Source: a virus. Taken from it: a stretch of 57,814 nt of DNA. A program made the position numbers and the translations under genes. Positions within the stretch are counted from its first letter, which is position 1. Each line of letters starts with the position of its first letter. Shown here piece after piece: positions 8,605 to 15,254 of the stretch. Where the stretch lies: positions 1-57,814 of IMG/VR virus record IMGVR_UViG_3300035703_000106. One strand, given 5' to 3'. The notes beneath the pieces are model-generated. The model was not told where the DNA came from. It ran no database searches and saw only the letters and a list, made by a program, of their open reading frames with translations.

Positions 8605-9402
8605 TTAGCCCCATTTATTTTCTAAAAATAGTTTATTGATTCCATCAACAGTATCAATTGTATGAGGCGATTTACCTTTAGTTCTTAAACGACCTTGGAA
8701 TCGTAAACCTGCTGATCGTGCTTCTGTACCATCGGGAAACTTCAGTTTGCCCCCGCCATAAGCCAGACGAATTTCAACTTGGATTTCACCTTTTAGTCTT
8801 GGAATGGGAAGTTTAAATGGATTCTTACCAAGATAGAATAATCCTGCACCACCAATCTGAATATAATACACACCTTTTTTATTATAGTGCTTTTCGATAA
8901 ACTGAGCATCAGTAACAACTTTGGTATTGATATCTTTTAATAAGCCTTGTGCCTTTAAAAGATCTCTACCTTTTTTAGATACCTTAATTGGAATACCATC
9001 AATGTCTTTGTGATATTCAACTGGATCTAATTTCCTTGCAGCCATAATATATGCATCAAGATCTTTTTTCTTTGGTTCAACTGCAGCAAGTAATAATTCT
9101 TCATCTGCAGGATCCATCTTTTTAGCAGCAGTAAACTTCTGACTCTTCATATCATAAATGAAAGAACCTCCGCCCATTTGATCATCGGCTGAAAGCTTAA
9201 CTTCAATATTAAATGGCTTACCGTTTAATTTACCTTCAATATCGCCAGCACCAACATTAGAAAAACCTGCAGCTGGTTTATCGCCTGGTTTAAAGAAATT
9301 GAGGCCTGATTGTATAATTGCATTGTAAATTTTTAATTCATAATCTAAACCTTTTTGGCCAGACATAGCTTTCTCCGATATAAAAGATTTAAATGACTGC
9401 AT
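8605..9402 (-). CDS. PD-(D/E)XK nuclease-like protein with a near-perfect capsid-targeting N-terminus
   Basis: 265 residues. MQSFKSFISE matches the T4 internal-protein targeting peptide in length, aromatic spacing and terminal I-x-E, so gp21 cleavage after Glu10 is predicted. The next domain carries the restriction-endonuclease-fold pattern: Glu22 in a helix (DYELKIYNAI), Asp54 in GAGDIEG, and Glu67-Val-Lys69 in FNIEVKLS, i.e. D-x12-ExK. That predicts Mg-dependent DNA or RNA cleavage. It is the first gene of the late operon and follows a TATAAATA promoter by 30 bases. A packaged nuclease aimed at host DNA or at incoming rivals is inference; a DNA-end-processing role is an alternative. Confidence 0.75.
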   Translation of the reverse strand: MQSFKSFISEKAMSGQKGLDYELKIYNAIIQSGLNFFKPGDKPAAGFSNVGAGDIEGKLNGKPFNIEVKLSADDQMGGGSFIYDMKSQKFTAAKKMDPADEELLLAAVEPKKKDLDAYIMAARKLDPVEYHKDIDGIPIKVSKKGRDLLKAQGLLKDINTKVVTDAQFIEKHYNKKGVYYIQIGGAGLFYLGKNPFKLPIPRLKGEIQVEIRLAYGGGKLKFPDGTEARSAGLRFQGRLRTKGKSPHTIDTVDGINKLFLENKWG

Positions 9403-9431
9403 GTTAATCTCTCTTTGAACAATGTTTCTTG

Positions 9432-9439
9432 TATTTATA
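9432..9439 (-). promoter_or_regulatory. T4-type late promoter (TATAAATA)
   Basis: The minus strand reads an exact TATAAATA, the T4 late-promoter -10 consensus used by gp55. It lies 30 bases before the nuclease-like gene that opens the head-protein operon. It also sits just past a rho-independent terminator, so the late operon is insulated from upstream transcription. Confidence 0.75.
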
Positions 9440-9476
9440 TAAAAAAATAGCCAGGCTTTCGCCCAGCTATTTTCTC
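9440..9476 (-). terminator. Rho-independent terminator
   Basis: On the minus strand AAAATAGC pairs with GCTATTTT, with an inner GGGC-GAAA-GCC arm, followed by seven T. It closes the transcript carrying the 82-residue and 58-residue small genes. Confidence 0.85.
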
Positions 9477-9492
9477 GTACAAGGAGGAATTT

Positions 9493-9741
9493 TTAGTAGG
9501 AATAGATGTAAACGTCAGCAGTTTTGGAAAGAGTAAGAGGAAGCGACTGATTGTAGCGATACACGCCCATACGATGTCCACGACCTTGAAGCTTGACGTA
9601 CATCGGCTTAGGACCAAAGGCGCGTTCCTTGTTGGCTTCTTTTACCAACTTGCGGATGCCTTTCACAAGGCTCATATCTTCTTGGTCAGCAAGATTAACG
9701 GTGCCGATGTAGGAAGCGGTACGGTTTTCTTTGATGATCAT
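9493..9741 (-). CDS. Hypothetical protein, 82 aa
   Basis: 82 residues, basic, starting MIIKENRTASYIGTVNLADQ. There is no signal peptide or membrane segment. A beta-rich C-terminus contains MYVKLQGRGHRMGVYRYN. The start lies two bases after the stop of the 58-residue gene and has an AGAAGGAATT ribosome binding site inside that gene's end. The two form a short operon between a composite promoter at 9944-9972 and the terminator at 9440-9476. Not recognised. Confidence 0.7.
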   Translation of the reverse strand: MIIKENRTASYIGTVNLADQEDMSLVKGIRKLVKEANKERAFGPKPMYVKLQGRGHRMGVYRYNQSLPLTLSKTADVYIYSY

Positions 9742-9743
9742 GA

Positions 9744-9920
9744 TTAGAATTCCTTCTGGAGTTTTGCGATGTTTTCAGGAGTGCCAGATACGGTAATTTC
9801 TGGATTACCCCCACCAGGACCAAATGTGATCCAAGATTCAAGTTTTAGATCGAACTGATCGAGGGTGGAAAGAAAGTCCTGGATCGGGCAGTCCCATGCG
9901 ATATCGAAAGTGTGGGTCAT
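9744..9920 (-). CDS. Hypothetical protein, 58 aa
   Basis: A 58-residue gene beginning MTHTFDIAWDCPIQDF and ending ENIAKLQKEF. It has a strong AAAAGGAGAATCACT ribosome binding site and follows the promoter at 9944-9972. It is acidic and soluble with one Cys. The Gly-rich turn (FGPGGGNPEI) and the IAKLQ helix suggest a small alpha/beta domain. No family is recognised. It is the first gene of a two-gene operon. Confidence 0.7.
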   Translation of the reverse strand: MTHTFDIAWDCPIQDFLSTLDQFDLKLESWITFGPGGGNPEITVSGTPENIAKLQKEF

Positions 9921-9943
9921 AGTGATTCTCCTTTTGTAGGATC

Positions 9944-9972
9944 ACTATACAAAAAAATAGGGGACTTGTAAA
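9944..9972 (-). promoter_or_regulatory. Sigma70-type early promoter of the TTTACA class
   Basis: The minus strand reads GGGGATTTACA as -35 (9967-9972), a 17-base spacer, then TATAGT as -10 (9944-9949). It shares the G-run plus TTTACA pattern with at least five other promoters in the window. The -35 lies inside the loop and arm of the pstS terminator hairpin. Confidence 0.7.
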
Positions 9973-9983
9973 TCCCCTATTTT
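9954..9983. terminator. Bidirectional terminator hairpin after pstS
   Basis: An 11-bp perfect stem AAAATAGGGGA / TCCCCTATTTT with an 8-base loop. T-runs follow on both strands. It terminates pstS on the minus strand and overlaps the promoter of the downstream small operon. Confidence 0.8.
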
Positions 9984-10001
9984 CATTTTTTTAGAAAAAA
10001 A

Positions 10002-10961
10002 TTACAGGCCTGATGCTTCTTCCTGGGTCTTTGCAAGTTCAGGATCTGGGACTAGTCCATACTGTGCTAGTGCACCATCTGGTCCTGCCATGTCGTCGCT
10101 TAAAAAGAATTCTACGTACTCTTTCAGTCCAGGAATAACACCGATATGTGCATTCTTAACGTAGAAGTAAAGTGGACGGCTGATAGGATAATCACCACTT
10201 GAGATTGTCTCTACGCTAGGTGATACACCACTTACAGTAGCAACTTCTAACTTATCAGTGTTGTTCTGATAGAAGCTAAGACCGAAGACACCAAGTGCTG
10301 TCTTGTTTGCATCGAGACGTGAAAGTGTTTCGGTATAGTCACCATCGATATCTACAGAAGCACCATCAGTACGAACCTTGACACATGCTTTCTTCTGGTC
10401 ATCGTCTAGCTTCTCAACACCAAGAGCTTCCTTACATCCAGCTTCCATAACCTTTACGTCGAACACTTCGCGTGTACCGTGCTTGGTTCCTGGGATGTAG
10501 GCAAGAATCTCAACTTCTGGTAGAGCAGGATCTATGTCACTCCAGAGTTTAGCAGTGCTGCTTTCGTGTAGTGCGGTATAGAGCTGGAGAACGGTTAGGT
10601 CCTTGATATTCAGTTGACCGATGTTTGATGCAAATACAATGCCATCATAACCGAAACGTACTTCGGTGATTTTACCGATAGCAGCTTCACACTTCGCCCA
10701 TTCTTCATCTTTCATCTTAGAAGAACTATTGGCGATGTCTACAGTATTTTCACCAACACCTTCACAAAGCTTTTTGCGGCCTGCACCAGAACCACCACCT
10801 TCTACAACAGGCGATGGGAAGTCAAAATTTTCACCAAATGCTTCTGCTACAATAGTTGCATATGGTAGTACCGTTGAAGAACCAGTTACTTGAATCTGGT
10901 CACGAGCATTTGCAGCAGTTGCTACAGTGAGAGCAAGAATCGTGGATAGTACTAATTTCAT
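10002..10961 (-). CDS. pstS: PstS-like periplasmic phosphate-binding protein
   Basis: 319 residues with a clear Sec signal peptide (MKLVLSTILALTVATAANA). Residues that bind phosphate in the PstS family are recognisable: GSSTVLPYA near the mature N-terminus, GGGSGAGRK, and NSSSKMKDEEW. In the host periplasm it would capture phosphate for the host Pst ABC transporter, a known auxiliary metabolic gene of marine T4-like phages that helps supply phosphate for DNA synthesis. It is monocistronic, ends at a strong hairpin terminator, and has a leader able to fold over its ribosome binding site (10970-11028). Confidence 0.93.
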   Translation of the reverse strand: MKLVLSTILALTVATAANARDQIQVTGSSTVLPYATIVAEAFGENFDFPSPVVEGGGSGAGRKKLCEGVGENTVDIANSSSKMKDEEWAKCEAAIGKITEVRFGYDGIVFASNIGQLNIKDLTVLQLYTALHESSTAKLWSDIDPALPEVEILAYIPGTKHGTREVFDVKVMEAGCKEALGVEKLDDDQKKACVKVRTDGASVDIDGDYTETLSRLDANKTALGVFGLSFYQNNTDKLEVATVSGVSPSVETISSGDYPISRPLYFYVKNAHIGVIPGLKEYVEFFLSDDMAGPDGALAQYGLVPDPELAKTQEEASGL

Positions 10962-10969
10962 GAATAACT

Positions 10970-11028
10970 CCGTTGCGATTGATTTTATTCGAGTACTTAT
11001 GGTACGCGAGGTGTTACTACCGCAACGG
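10970..11028 (-). promoter_or_regulatory. pstS leader with a stem that can hide the ribosome binding site
   Basis: In the minus-strand leader CCGTTGCG (11021-11028) pairs perfectly with CGCAACGG (10970-10977). The second arm runs into the pstS Shine-Dalgarno (ACGGAG), 8 bases before the ATG. The 43-base loop could fold further (CGCGTACC, AGTACTCG). This suggests control of translation by opening of the stem; no known riboswitch class is recognised. Confidence 0.45.
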
Positions 11029-11059
11029 TGACGCTATGATTTTGGTACACCACGAATTA

Positions 11060-11290
11060 TTATACGCCAAGGATACGGCCAATGTCTTCTTTGAAACCCT
11101 TCTGAGGATTACGAACAAGATGTTCGTGTACTTGTTCGAAGTAGAATGCAGCATCCTCTGCACCGTGCTTATGCAATGCATGAGCTGCAGCTTCGAGGAA
11201 GTCCATGACTTCATAGAGAGATACACGACCATCGGTGGCAAGAGCACCACGATGAGTTTTACCGGCGCGCTGATTCAACCCAACCTCCAT
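11060..11290 (-). CDS. Hypothetical protein, 76 aa
   Basis: 76 residues beginning MEVGLNQRAGKTHRG. The C-terminal part (VSLYEVMDFLEAAAHALHKH, then YFEQVHEHLVRN) is amphipathic and helical, and looks like a real folded domain. It overlaps the end of the upstream 61-residue gene by 32 bases, and its start is weakly supported by a ribosome site. A competing reading frame at 11017-11250 looks unnatural and was rejected. Function unknown. Confidence 0.55.
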   Translation of the reverse strand: MEVGLNQRAGKTHRGALATDGRVSLYEVMDFLEAAAHALHKHGAEDAAFYFEQVHEHLVRNPQKGFKEDIGRILGV

Positions 11291-11444
11291 CTTTCAGTTT
11301 TTCTTTGAAGTTAGCAAATTCTTGTTTCGTAAGAATTAGTAACGATCCAGGCACTTTGTCTTCTTTGTATTCTCGAACATAGTAACCATATGTGCCCATC
11401 GATATTTGATAGGTATGGTCGAACTTCTCGTGTTTGAATTTCAT
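11259..11444 (-). CDS. Hypothetical protein, 61 aa
   Basis: Starts MKFKHEKFDHTYQISMGTYG, with its ATG overlapping the stop of the 48-residue membrane gene (ATGA). That coupling picks this start over the Met three codons upstream. Basic and soluble, with Tyr-rich beta segments (YQISMGTYGYYVREYKED). No family recognised. It belongs to the small-gene tail of the DUF932 operon. Confidence 0.6.
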   Translation of the reverse strand: MKFKHEKFDHTYQISMGTYGYYVREYKEDKVPGSLLILTKQEFANFKEKLKDGGWVESARR

Positions 11445-11587
11445 TGACCCCATCCGTCGTTGTCTTTTTTTGGGTATTTCTTTTGTCGTTTATCTGATTC
11501 TGACTCTGCCCTTTTTCTAAGAGCAGAGTCGATGAAGTACCAGATGAACGGCAGGTATGCAACAACCATTGCAATCGCTAACGCCAT
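11441..11587 (-). CDS. Small single-span membrane protein, 48 aa
   Basis: 48 residues: MALAIAMVVAYLPFIWYFID forms one membrane helix, followed by a very basic cytoplasmic tail (KRAESESDKRQKKYPKKD). It lies between DUF932 and the 61-residue gene and overlaps the latter's start by four bases. The layout is typical of phage membrane microproteins; no specific role can be read. Confidence 0.55.
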   Translation of the reverse strand: MALAIAMVVAYLPFIWYFIDSALRKRAESESDKRQKKYPKKDNDGWGQ

Positions 11588-11624
11588 TATAGTAACCTAT
11601 TTCGTATTATTCGTAAACCCCAGA

Positions 11625-12578
11625 TTAGGCAGCGAGTGCAAACTCGACTGCCTTTTCTGCTGCTTTGATCTTGCGCAGCTGGTTCTGACCGAACCACTGG
11701 CTGTGCAAGCGGTTATCTGCGTTGCGACCCTGAAGGTGATCGGTGACGAAGGTAACCGAGTTAAACGCCTGCCACCAAGTACCTTCTGCGAATTCTGCAC
11801 CAGGCTGGGTTTCCAGAACGTCGAGAGACTGAAGAGCCATACGAGAGATGGTGTCTTTCGTAACCTCTTTCTGCTTATCCTGACCAGAGGTAAGCGGGAA
11901 GACTTCGTTGTAGTACTGGAGCAGAGACTCAACCGAGAAACGCTTGGAACCAAGGAACTGAGCCATCTCTTTGTACTTGGCGAATTTCTCGTGTGCAATA
12001 CCAAGAGTGGTTTTTACCGAGTCAGCGTCGAAAGCGGTACGGTGACCGACTTTCACTGCACGATCAGCTTGGCTATTCAAAGCGAAGGTAAGCGTGTTGT
12101 TGCAGACGACACGGATAGGGGTGAAGCGAACGTCAATGGACTTACCGTAGACGTGGGGGTTGCTGAAGAGGAAGTAGGAATCAACCTGGTCACCACCGAA
12201 CAGATCGAACGATTCTTTTACCTTAGCAAGTGCCCAGACATACTGACCGCCTTTAAGCGAACCAGCGGTGTGCATCTCCATATCACCAGCAAGAACGTAT
12301 TCGTTGAAGAACTCGAAGGCTTGCTCGTTCTGGAGCGGGTGCCAGTTTTCACCCACGTTGGTCAGGATCTTGCCATCGGTCTCGCGCACGAGCGATTTCT
12401 GACCAGTCTTAACTTTCTTACCATTGAACTCGATGAAGGATTCGACCTCGTGAACCTTCCAGTCGACGCCAGCTTTCTGCATCATCTGAACAGGGGTGAG
12501 GTCGTTGCTAACCTCGGTACCAAGACCATGCCAGGGAAGTTCACCAGCGTAAGCCATCGTTTCAACCATATGTGCCAT
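11625..12578 (-). CDS. DUF932 family phage/plasmid-type protein
   Basis: 317 residues from MAHMVETMAYAGELPWHGLG, chosen because AGGAGAATATATC precedes this Met; an upstream in-frame Met lacks a ribosome site. The opening (PWHGLGTEV), VRFTPIRVVCNNTLTFAL and the WQAFNSVTFVTDH segment match the DUF932/LGT_TIGR03299 family of phage and plasmid proteins of unknown function. It is downstream of a 45-residue gene and the strong early promoter at 12767-12795, so early expression is likely. A long antisense open frame covering it (11460-12626) is a shadow. Confidence 0.85.
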   Translation of the reverse strand: MAHMVETMAYAGELPWHGLGTEVSNDLTPVQMMQKAGVDWKVHEVESFIEFNGKKVKTGQKSLVRETDGKILTNVGENWHPLQNEQAFEFFNEYVLAGDMEMHTAGSLKGGQYVWALAKVKESFDLFGGDQVDSYFLFSNPHVYGKSIDVRFTPIRVVCNNTLTFALNSQADRAVKVGHRTAFDADSVKTTLGIAHEKFAKYKEMAQFLGSKRFSVESLLQYYNEVFPLTSGQDKQKEVTKDTISRMALQSLDVLETQPGAEFAEGTWWQAFNSVTFVTDHLQGRNADNRLHSQWFGQNQLRKIKAAEKAVEFALAA

Positions 12579-12603
12579 GATATATTCTCCTATTGGGGTT
12601 TGA

Positions 12604-12741
12604 TTAGAGACGACCGAAAGACTTGATAGCATCGCCATCGACGAGCTCTTTTTGAGCTTGGACGAGGGCGATTGTTTTTTCTTTTGCCGAGGTGATGATG
12701 ATGTAGCCTTTAGCGGTAGTAGCGATCCAGTCTTTCGTCAT
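12604..12741 (-). CDS. Small early protein, 45 aa
   Basis: 45 residues (MTKDWIATTAKGYIIITSAK at the start, ending KSFGRL). An AAGGAGATACCCG ribosome site follows an early promoter whose leader is almost identical to the one before the plus-strand operon at 53.3 kb. Soluble, mildly basic. Being first in an early operon suggests a host-takeover or regulatory peptide; this is inference. Confidence 0.65.
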   Translation of the reverse strand: MTKDWIATTAKGYIIITSAKEKTIALVQAQKELVDGDAIKSFGRL

Positions 12742-12766
12742 CGGGTATCTCCTTGTTGATAGTAGT

Positions 12767-12795
12767 AATATAAGGCTTTTGATTTGAAATGTAAA
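12767..12795 (-). promoter_or_regulatory. Early promoter with conserved leader (copy A)
   Basis: TTTACA (12790-12795), 17-base spacer, TATATT (12767-12772), preceded by GGGGG and an A/T-rich upstream tract. The sequence from the G-run to the ribosome site matches the copy at 53271-53325 at all but about one position. Confidence 0.85.
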
Positions 12796-12800
12796 CCCCC

Positions 12801-13655
12801 TTATTCAGTTTTTTTGAAAAAAATATTCTGCTCTTTTTCTCTATCGTCCAGGTCATACACTGATCTGTACTTGTTGTTAGTTCGAATGACTTCTCCCAAG
12901 ACACTTAGAGTTTCATTACCCCATTCATCATAGCCGAAGTTCCAGATTGCATTCGTGTCCTTAGGAAAACAGCTTCCCCCAAATCCCTTCTTACCGTCGA
13001 ACCCAGGAACCTTCGTATGGGAATGACCAATACGTTCATCATTCCCAATAGCAGTAGCGATAACATTATATCGTGCTCCTACGGACTCAACAAGATCTTT
13101 CCATTGGTTGAACCATACCACCTTTGTAGCAAGGAATGAGTTAATCCCGTATTTCACAAAACTGGCTTCGGCAGGCGTCATGTAATGAACTGGGGCTGGA
13201 TTACAATTCGAATTAAATTTATAAAGCTTATACACCTTCTTGGTGTAGCTCGGATCCCCACCAAGAATATGGAATTTGGGATTCAGGAATTCATCAAAGG
13301 CATTCCGCTCAGTAAGGAATTCAGGGTTATACACAAACCTCTTATGATCACATAGCTCTTGGATAAGATCTGGGGTGACAGTAGATTTAATAATAACTAT
13401 ACCAGAGTCAATCTTTCTTAGTTGAGCAACTACTTCCCAGATAGATCGAGCATCTATATTACCACTTTCTTCCATCGGAGTAGATACACAGACGAATGTA
13501 TAATCCGGCTGAAATCTTTCTAGGTCATCTATATTTGAATATCCCTTATATGGGTCTACGATTAGGATATCATTCGAGTTATTTCGAAATCCGAATTCGA
13601 CGGCCTTACCTACGAATCCATAACCAATAATAGCAATCTTTGCGGGTTTATCCAT
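12801..13655 (-). CDS. UDP-glucose/GDP-mannose dehydrogenase family enzyme
   Basis: 284 residues. An N-terminal NAD-binding Rossmann motif (IAIIGYGFVGKAVE, 7-20) and the conserved VSTPMEESGNID are followed by the central helix with Lys168 and Asn172 (SFVKYGINSF) and the catalytic cysteine Cys229 in GFGGSCFPKD. The family oxidises nucleotide-sugar C6 alcohol to the acid using two NAD. It is shorter than usual (about 390-450) and lacks the C-terminal sugar-nucleotide-binding domain. A catalytically ruined paralogue lies at 27850-28695. The operon context includes a UDG-like gene (8-base overlap). A sugar or nucleotide-modification role is possible. Confidence 0.8.
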   Translation of the reverse strand: MDKPAKIAIIGYGFVGKAVEFGFRNNSNDILIVDPYKGYSNIDDLERFQPDYTFVCVSTPMEESGNIDARSIWEVVAQLRKIDSGIVIIKSTVTPDLIQELCDHKRFVYNPEFLTERNAFDEFLNPKFHILGGDPSYTKKVYKLYKFNSNCNPAPVHYMTPAEASFVKYGINSFLATKVVWFNQWKDLVESVGARYNVIATAIGNDERIGHSHTKVPGFDGKKGFGGSCFPKDTNAIWNFGYDEWGNETLSVLGEVIRTNNKYRSVYDLDDREKEQNIFFKKTE

Positions 13656-14007
13656 TTAAGAATTCCTTACACTCATCTAGTTTTTGTCGAATAAATTTAT
13701 GATCATTCACCTGTCGGTTGAGAGGTGAGGGGTGCGGCAAAGTAAAATGGGAAATATTAATATCTGTTAGATATTTCGAGACTGTTGGTCCCCATGCAAC
13801 TACTTTATCATGGCCGGAAATAGAACTACACAAGAAGTCATAATCTATGTTCTTCTTATCCCAGTGTGGATCTGATGATAGATTTGTAAATGCTACTTTA
13901 TCTACCCCGAGATAGTCTAGCCACTCTTGGAATCTAGATACAGCGCCACCTTTTCTAGGTACCGACAGCTTAGTGGGGTTTAGCCCGATTACAATCACAT
14001 TTTTCAT
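13648..14007 (-). CDS. Uracil-DNA glycosylase superfamily-like protein
   Basis: 119 residues. VIGLNPTK at the N-terminus corresponds to motif 1 (GxNP) and LPHPSPLNRQ near residue 92 to motif 3 (HPSPLN) of the uracil-DNA glycosylase superfamily. WGPTVSKYL between them fits the conserved strand-helix. It is shorter than bacterial family-4 enzymes (about 200), so it is minimal. Likely excises or binds damaged or modified bases. Competing assignment: DUF1643-type proteins, which share the N-terminal NP motif. It overlaps the dehydrogenase start by eight bases. Confidence 0.65.
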   Translation of the reverse strand: MKNVIVIGLNPTKLSVPRKGGAVSRFQEWLDYLGVDKVAFTNLSSDPHWDKKNIDYDFLCSSISGHDKVVAWGPTVSKYLTDINISHFTLPHPSPLNRQVNDHKFIRQKLDECKEFLNG

Positions 14008-14026
14008 AATAACATCTTAACAAAAT

Positions 14027-14677
14027 TTAAAGAAGTAGTAAATCTTTATTCTTCAAATCGTTGAAGTGAAATCCTAGAATAGCACTACGTCGGATAGTTT
14101 CTCCATTTACCACTCTATGATTCCATCCAGTGTTAATGAACCAAATCTCTCCTGGATTCATCTTCAACTGATGCACACCTTCTTTATCCCTGAACTCAAG
14201 AACCGAATCATTTTGATTTAAACAGATTTGTGCTCTACATATAACACTTGTATCTGCATCGATATGCCAGTTGAGCTCGTGATCCCCCTTCATCTCGCTC
14301 ATTCGGAAACGATATACGTTATGAAACAGTTGATCTAGGATGGGTTTGGTGTATCTTAGATTATATGACAAATCCCATTTAGTATAGAGATATTCATTTA
14401 TATCATCAGAAGAATCTTCGATTCTTTTCTGTAGAAGGATCTGGCGATATTTATTCGCCACATGAAATACTTCTTCATAGTTGCAGTTTTGACTAATACC
14501 ATAATTATCGCCACCGATATCATTACCGCTATAGGTGTCAAGAATGTAGTTTAACTCATCAACAACATTAGAAGATACCATTCCTATCTTTTCAAAGGTC
14601 TTCAACTTATCTCTTTTAGGACCAGTACCTCCCACTCTAGTTCGTTTGCTTTTCACTATCAAACATTTCTCAGCCAT
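14027..14677 (-). CDS. Fe(II)/2-oxoglutarate oxygenase, Asp/Asn beta-hydroxylase-like
   Basis: 216 residues from MAEKCLIVKSKRT, selected because GGAAACGTAGAT precedes it. The core carries NWHIDADTS (His-x-Asp metal pair), then WNHRVVNGETIRRSAIL with the distal His and an Arg expected to bind 2-oxoglutarate. Family members hydroxylate amino-acid side chains or small molecules. It is one of five oxygenase-like genes in the window. The start overlaps the upstream gene's stop by eight bases. Substrate unknown. Confidence 0.75.
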   Translation of the reverse strand: MAEKCLIVKSKRTRVGGTGPKRDKLKTFEKIGMVSSNVVDELNYILDTYSGNDIGGDNYGISQNCNYEEVFHVANKYRQILLQKRIEDSSDDINEYLYTKWDLSYNLRYTKPILDQLFHNVYRFRMSEMKGDHELNWHIDADTSVICRAQICLNQNDSVLEFRDKEGVHQLKMNPGEIWFINTGWNHRVVNGETIRRSAILGFHFNDLKNKDLLLL

Positions 14678-15254
14678 ATCTACGTTTCCATTCTTCAACA
14701 GTAATTTCTGGTAACTGTGGTTTTTTACCGTTATATATTATATTTTGCCAGCAATCTTTTCCAAAATCGCTTTTACAAGTAAGCATCATATCATCAGCCA
14801 TATGCCATGGGGTTTGGGTTCTATATTCTAATTTAACCCCAAAATATTTTATTGCTTGTCTTCGCGAAAGAGATTGCATAGAGATAAAAGCTGTTTCATA
14901 ACCTTTAATATATTCTAACTGATAGGGTAGAATTCTCATTGTCGGACTAAGAAATGTATCAGTCTTTGGATTTGTGAATCTTCTGTAATCTCTGTAAATA
15001 TAGGTTCTAGTCAAAACCCTATAACAATTATTATAGTATTTTTGAACTGTGGAAAATGCCATCGGTTTATCACCATCAAAGAGAAAAAACCATTCTGGAT
15101 AATTTAAAAATGTGTCCGGAAGAATACTAAACCATTCAATGTTTCTTTTATCATATAGATTATTTTCTCTACCTATTCTTTTTAGTTCATTCTTGAAATT
15201 ATCTATACCATATTCTCTTAGAGTTATGACTTTTTGATCAATCGTATAAACCAT
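14670..15254 (-). CDS. Hypothetical protein, possible GNAT-like fold, about 194 aa
   Basis: Starts MVYTIDQKVITLREYG, or five codons earlier at 15269. It is rich in aromatic residues, with WFFLFDGDKPMAFSTVQKYY followed by TRTYIYRDYRRF, which resembles the central strands of an N-acetyltransferase fold, but no clear acetyl-CoA loop is visible. It overlaps the end of the desaturase by about 30 bases and the start of the oxygenase by eight, so all three are co-translated. The function is not established. Confidence 0.6.
   Translation of the reverse strand: MVYTIDQKVITLREYGIDNFKNELKRIGRENNLYDKRNIEWFSILPDTFLNYPEWFFLFDGDKPMAFSTVQKYYNNCYRVLTRTYIYRDYRRFTNPKTDTFLSPTMRILPYQLEYIKGYETAFISMQSLSRRQAIKYFGVKLEYRTQTPWHMADDMMLTCKSDFGKDCWQNIIYNGKKPQLPEITVEEWKRRYG

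Noticed and set aside
11460-12626. 388-codon plus-strand open frame
   Set aside because: It is antisense to the well-supported DUF932 gene, has no ribosome site and has a composition typical of a complementary-strand shadow.
12710-12904. 64-codon minus-strand frame containing the early promoter
   Set aside because: It runs through promoter copy A and the ends of two real genes; the 45-residue gene in another frame has the ribosome site.
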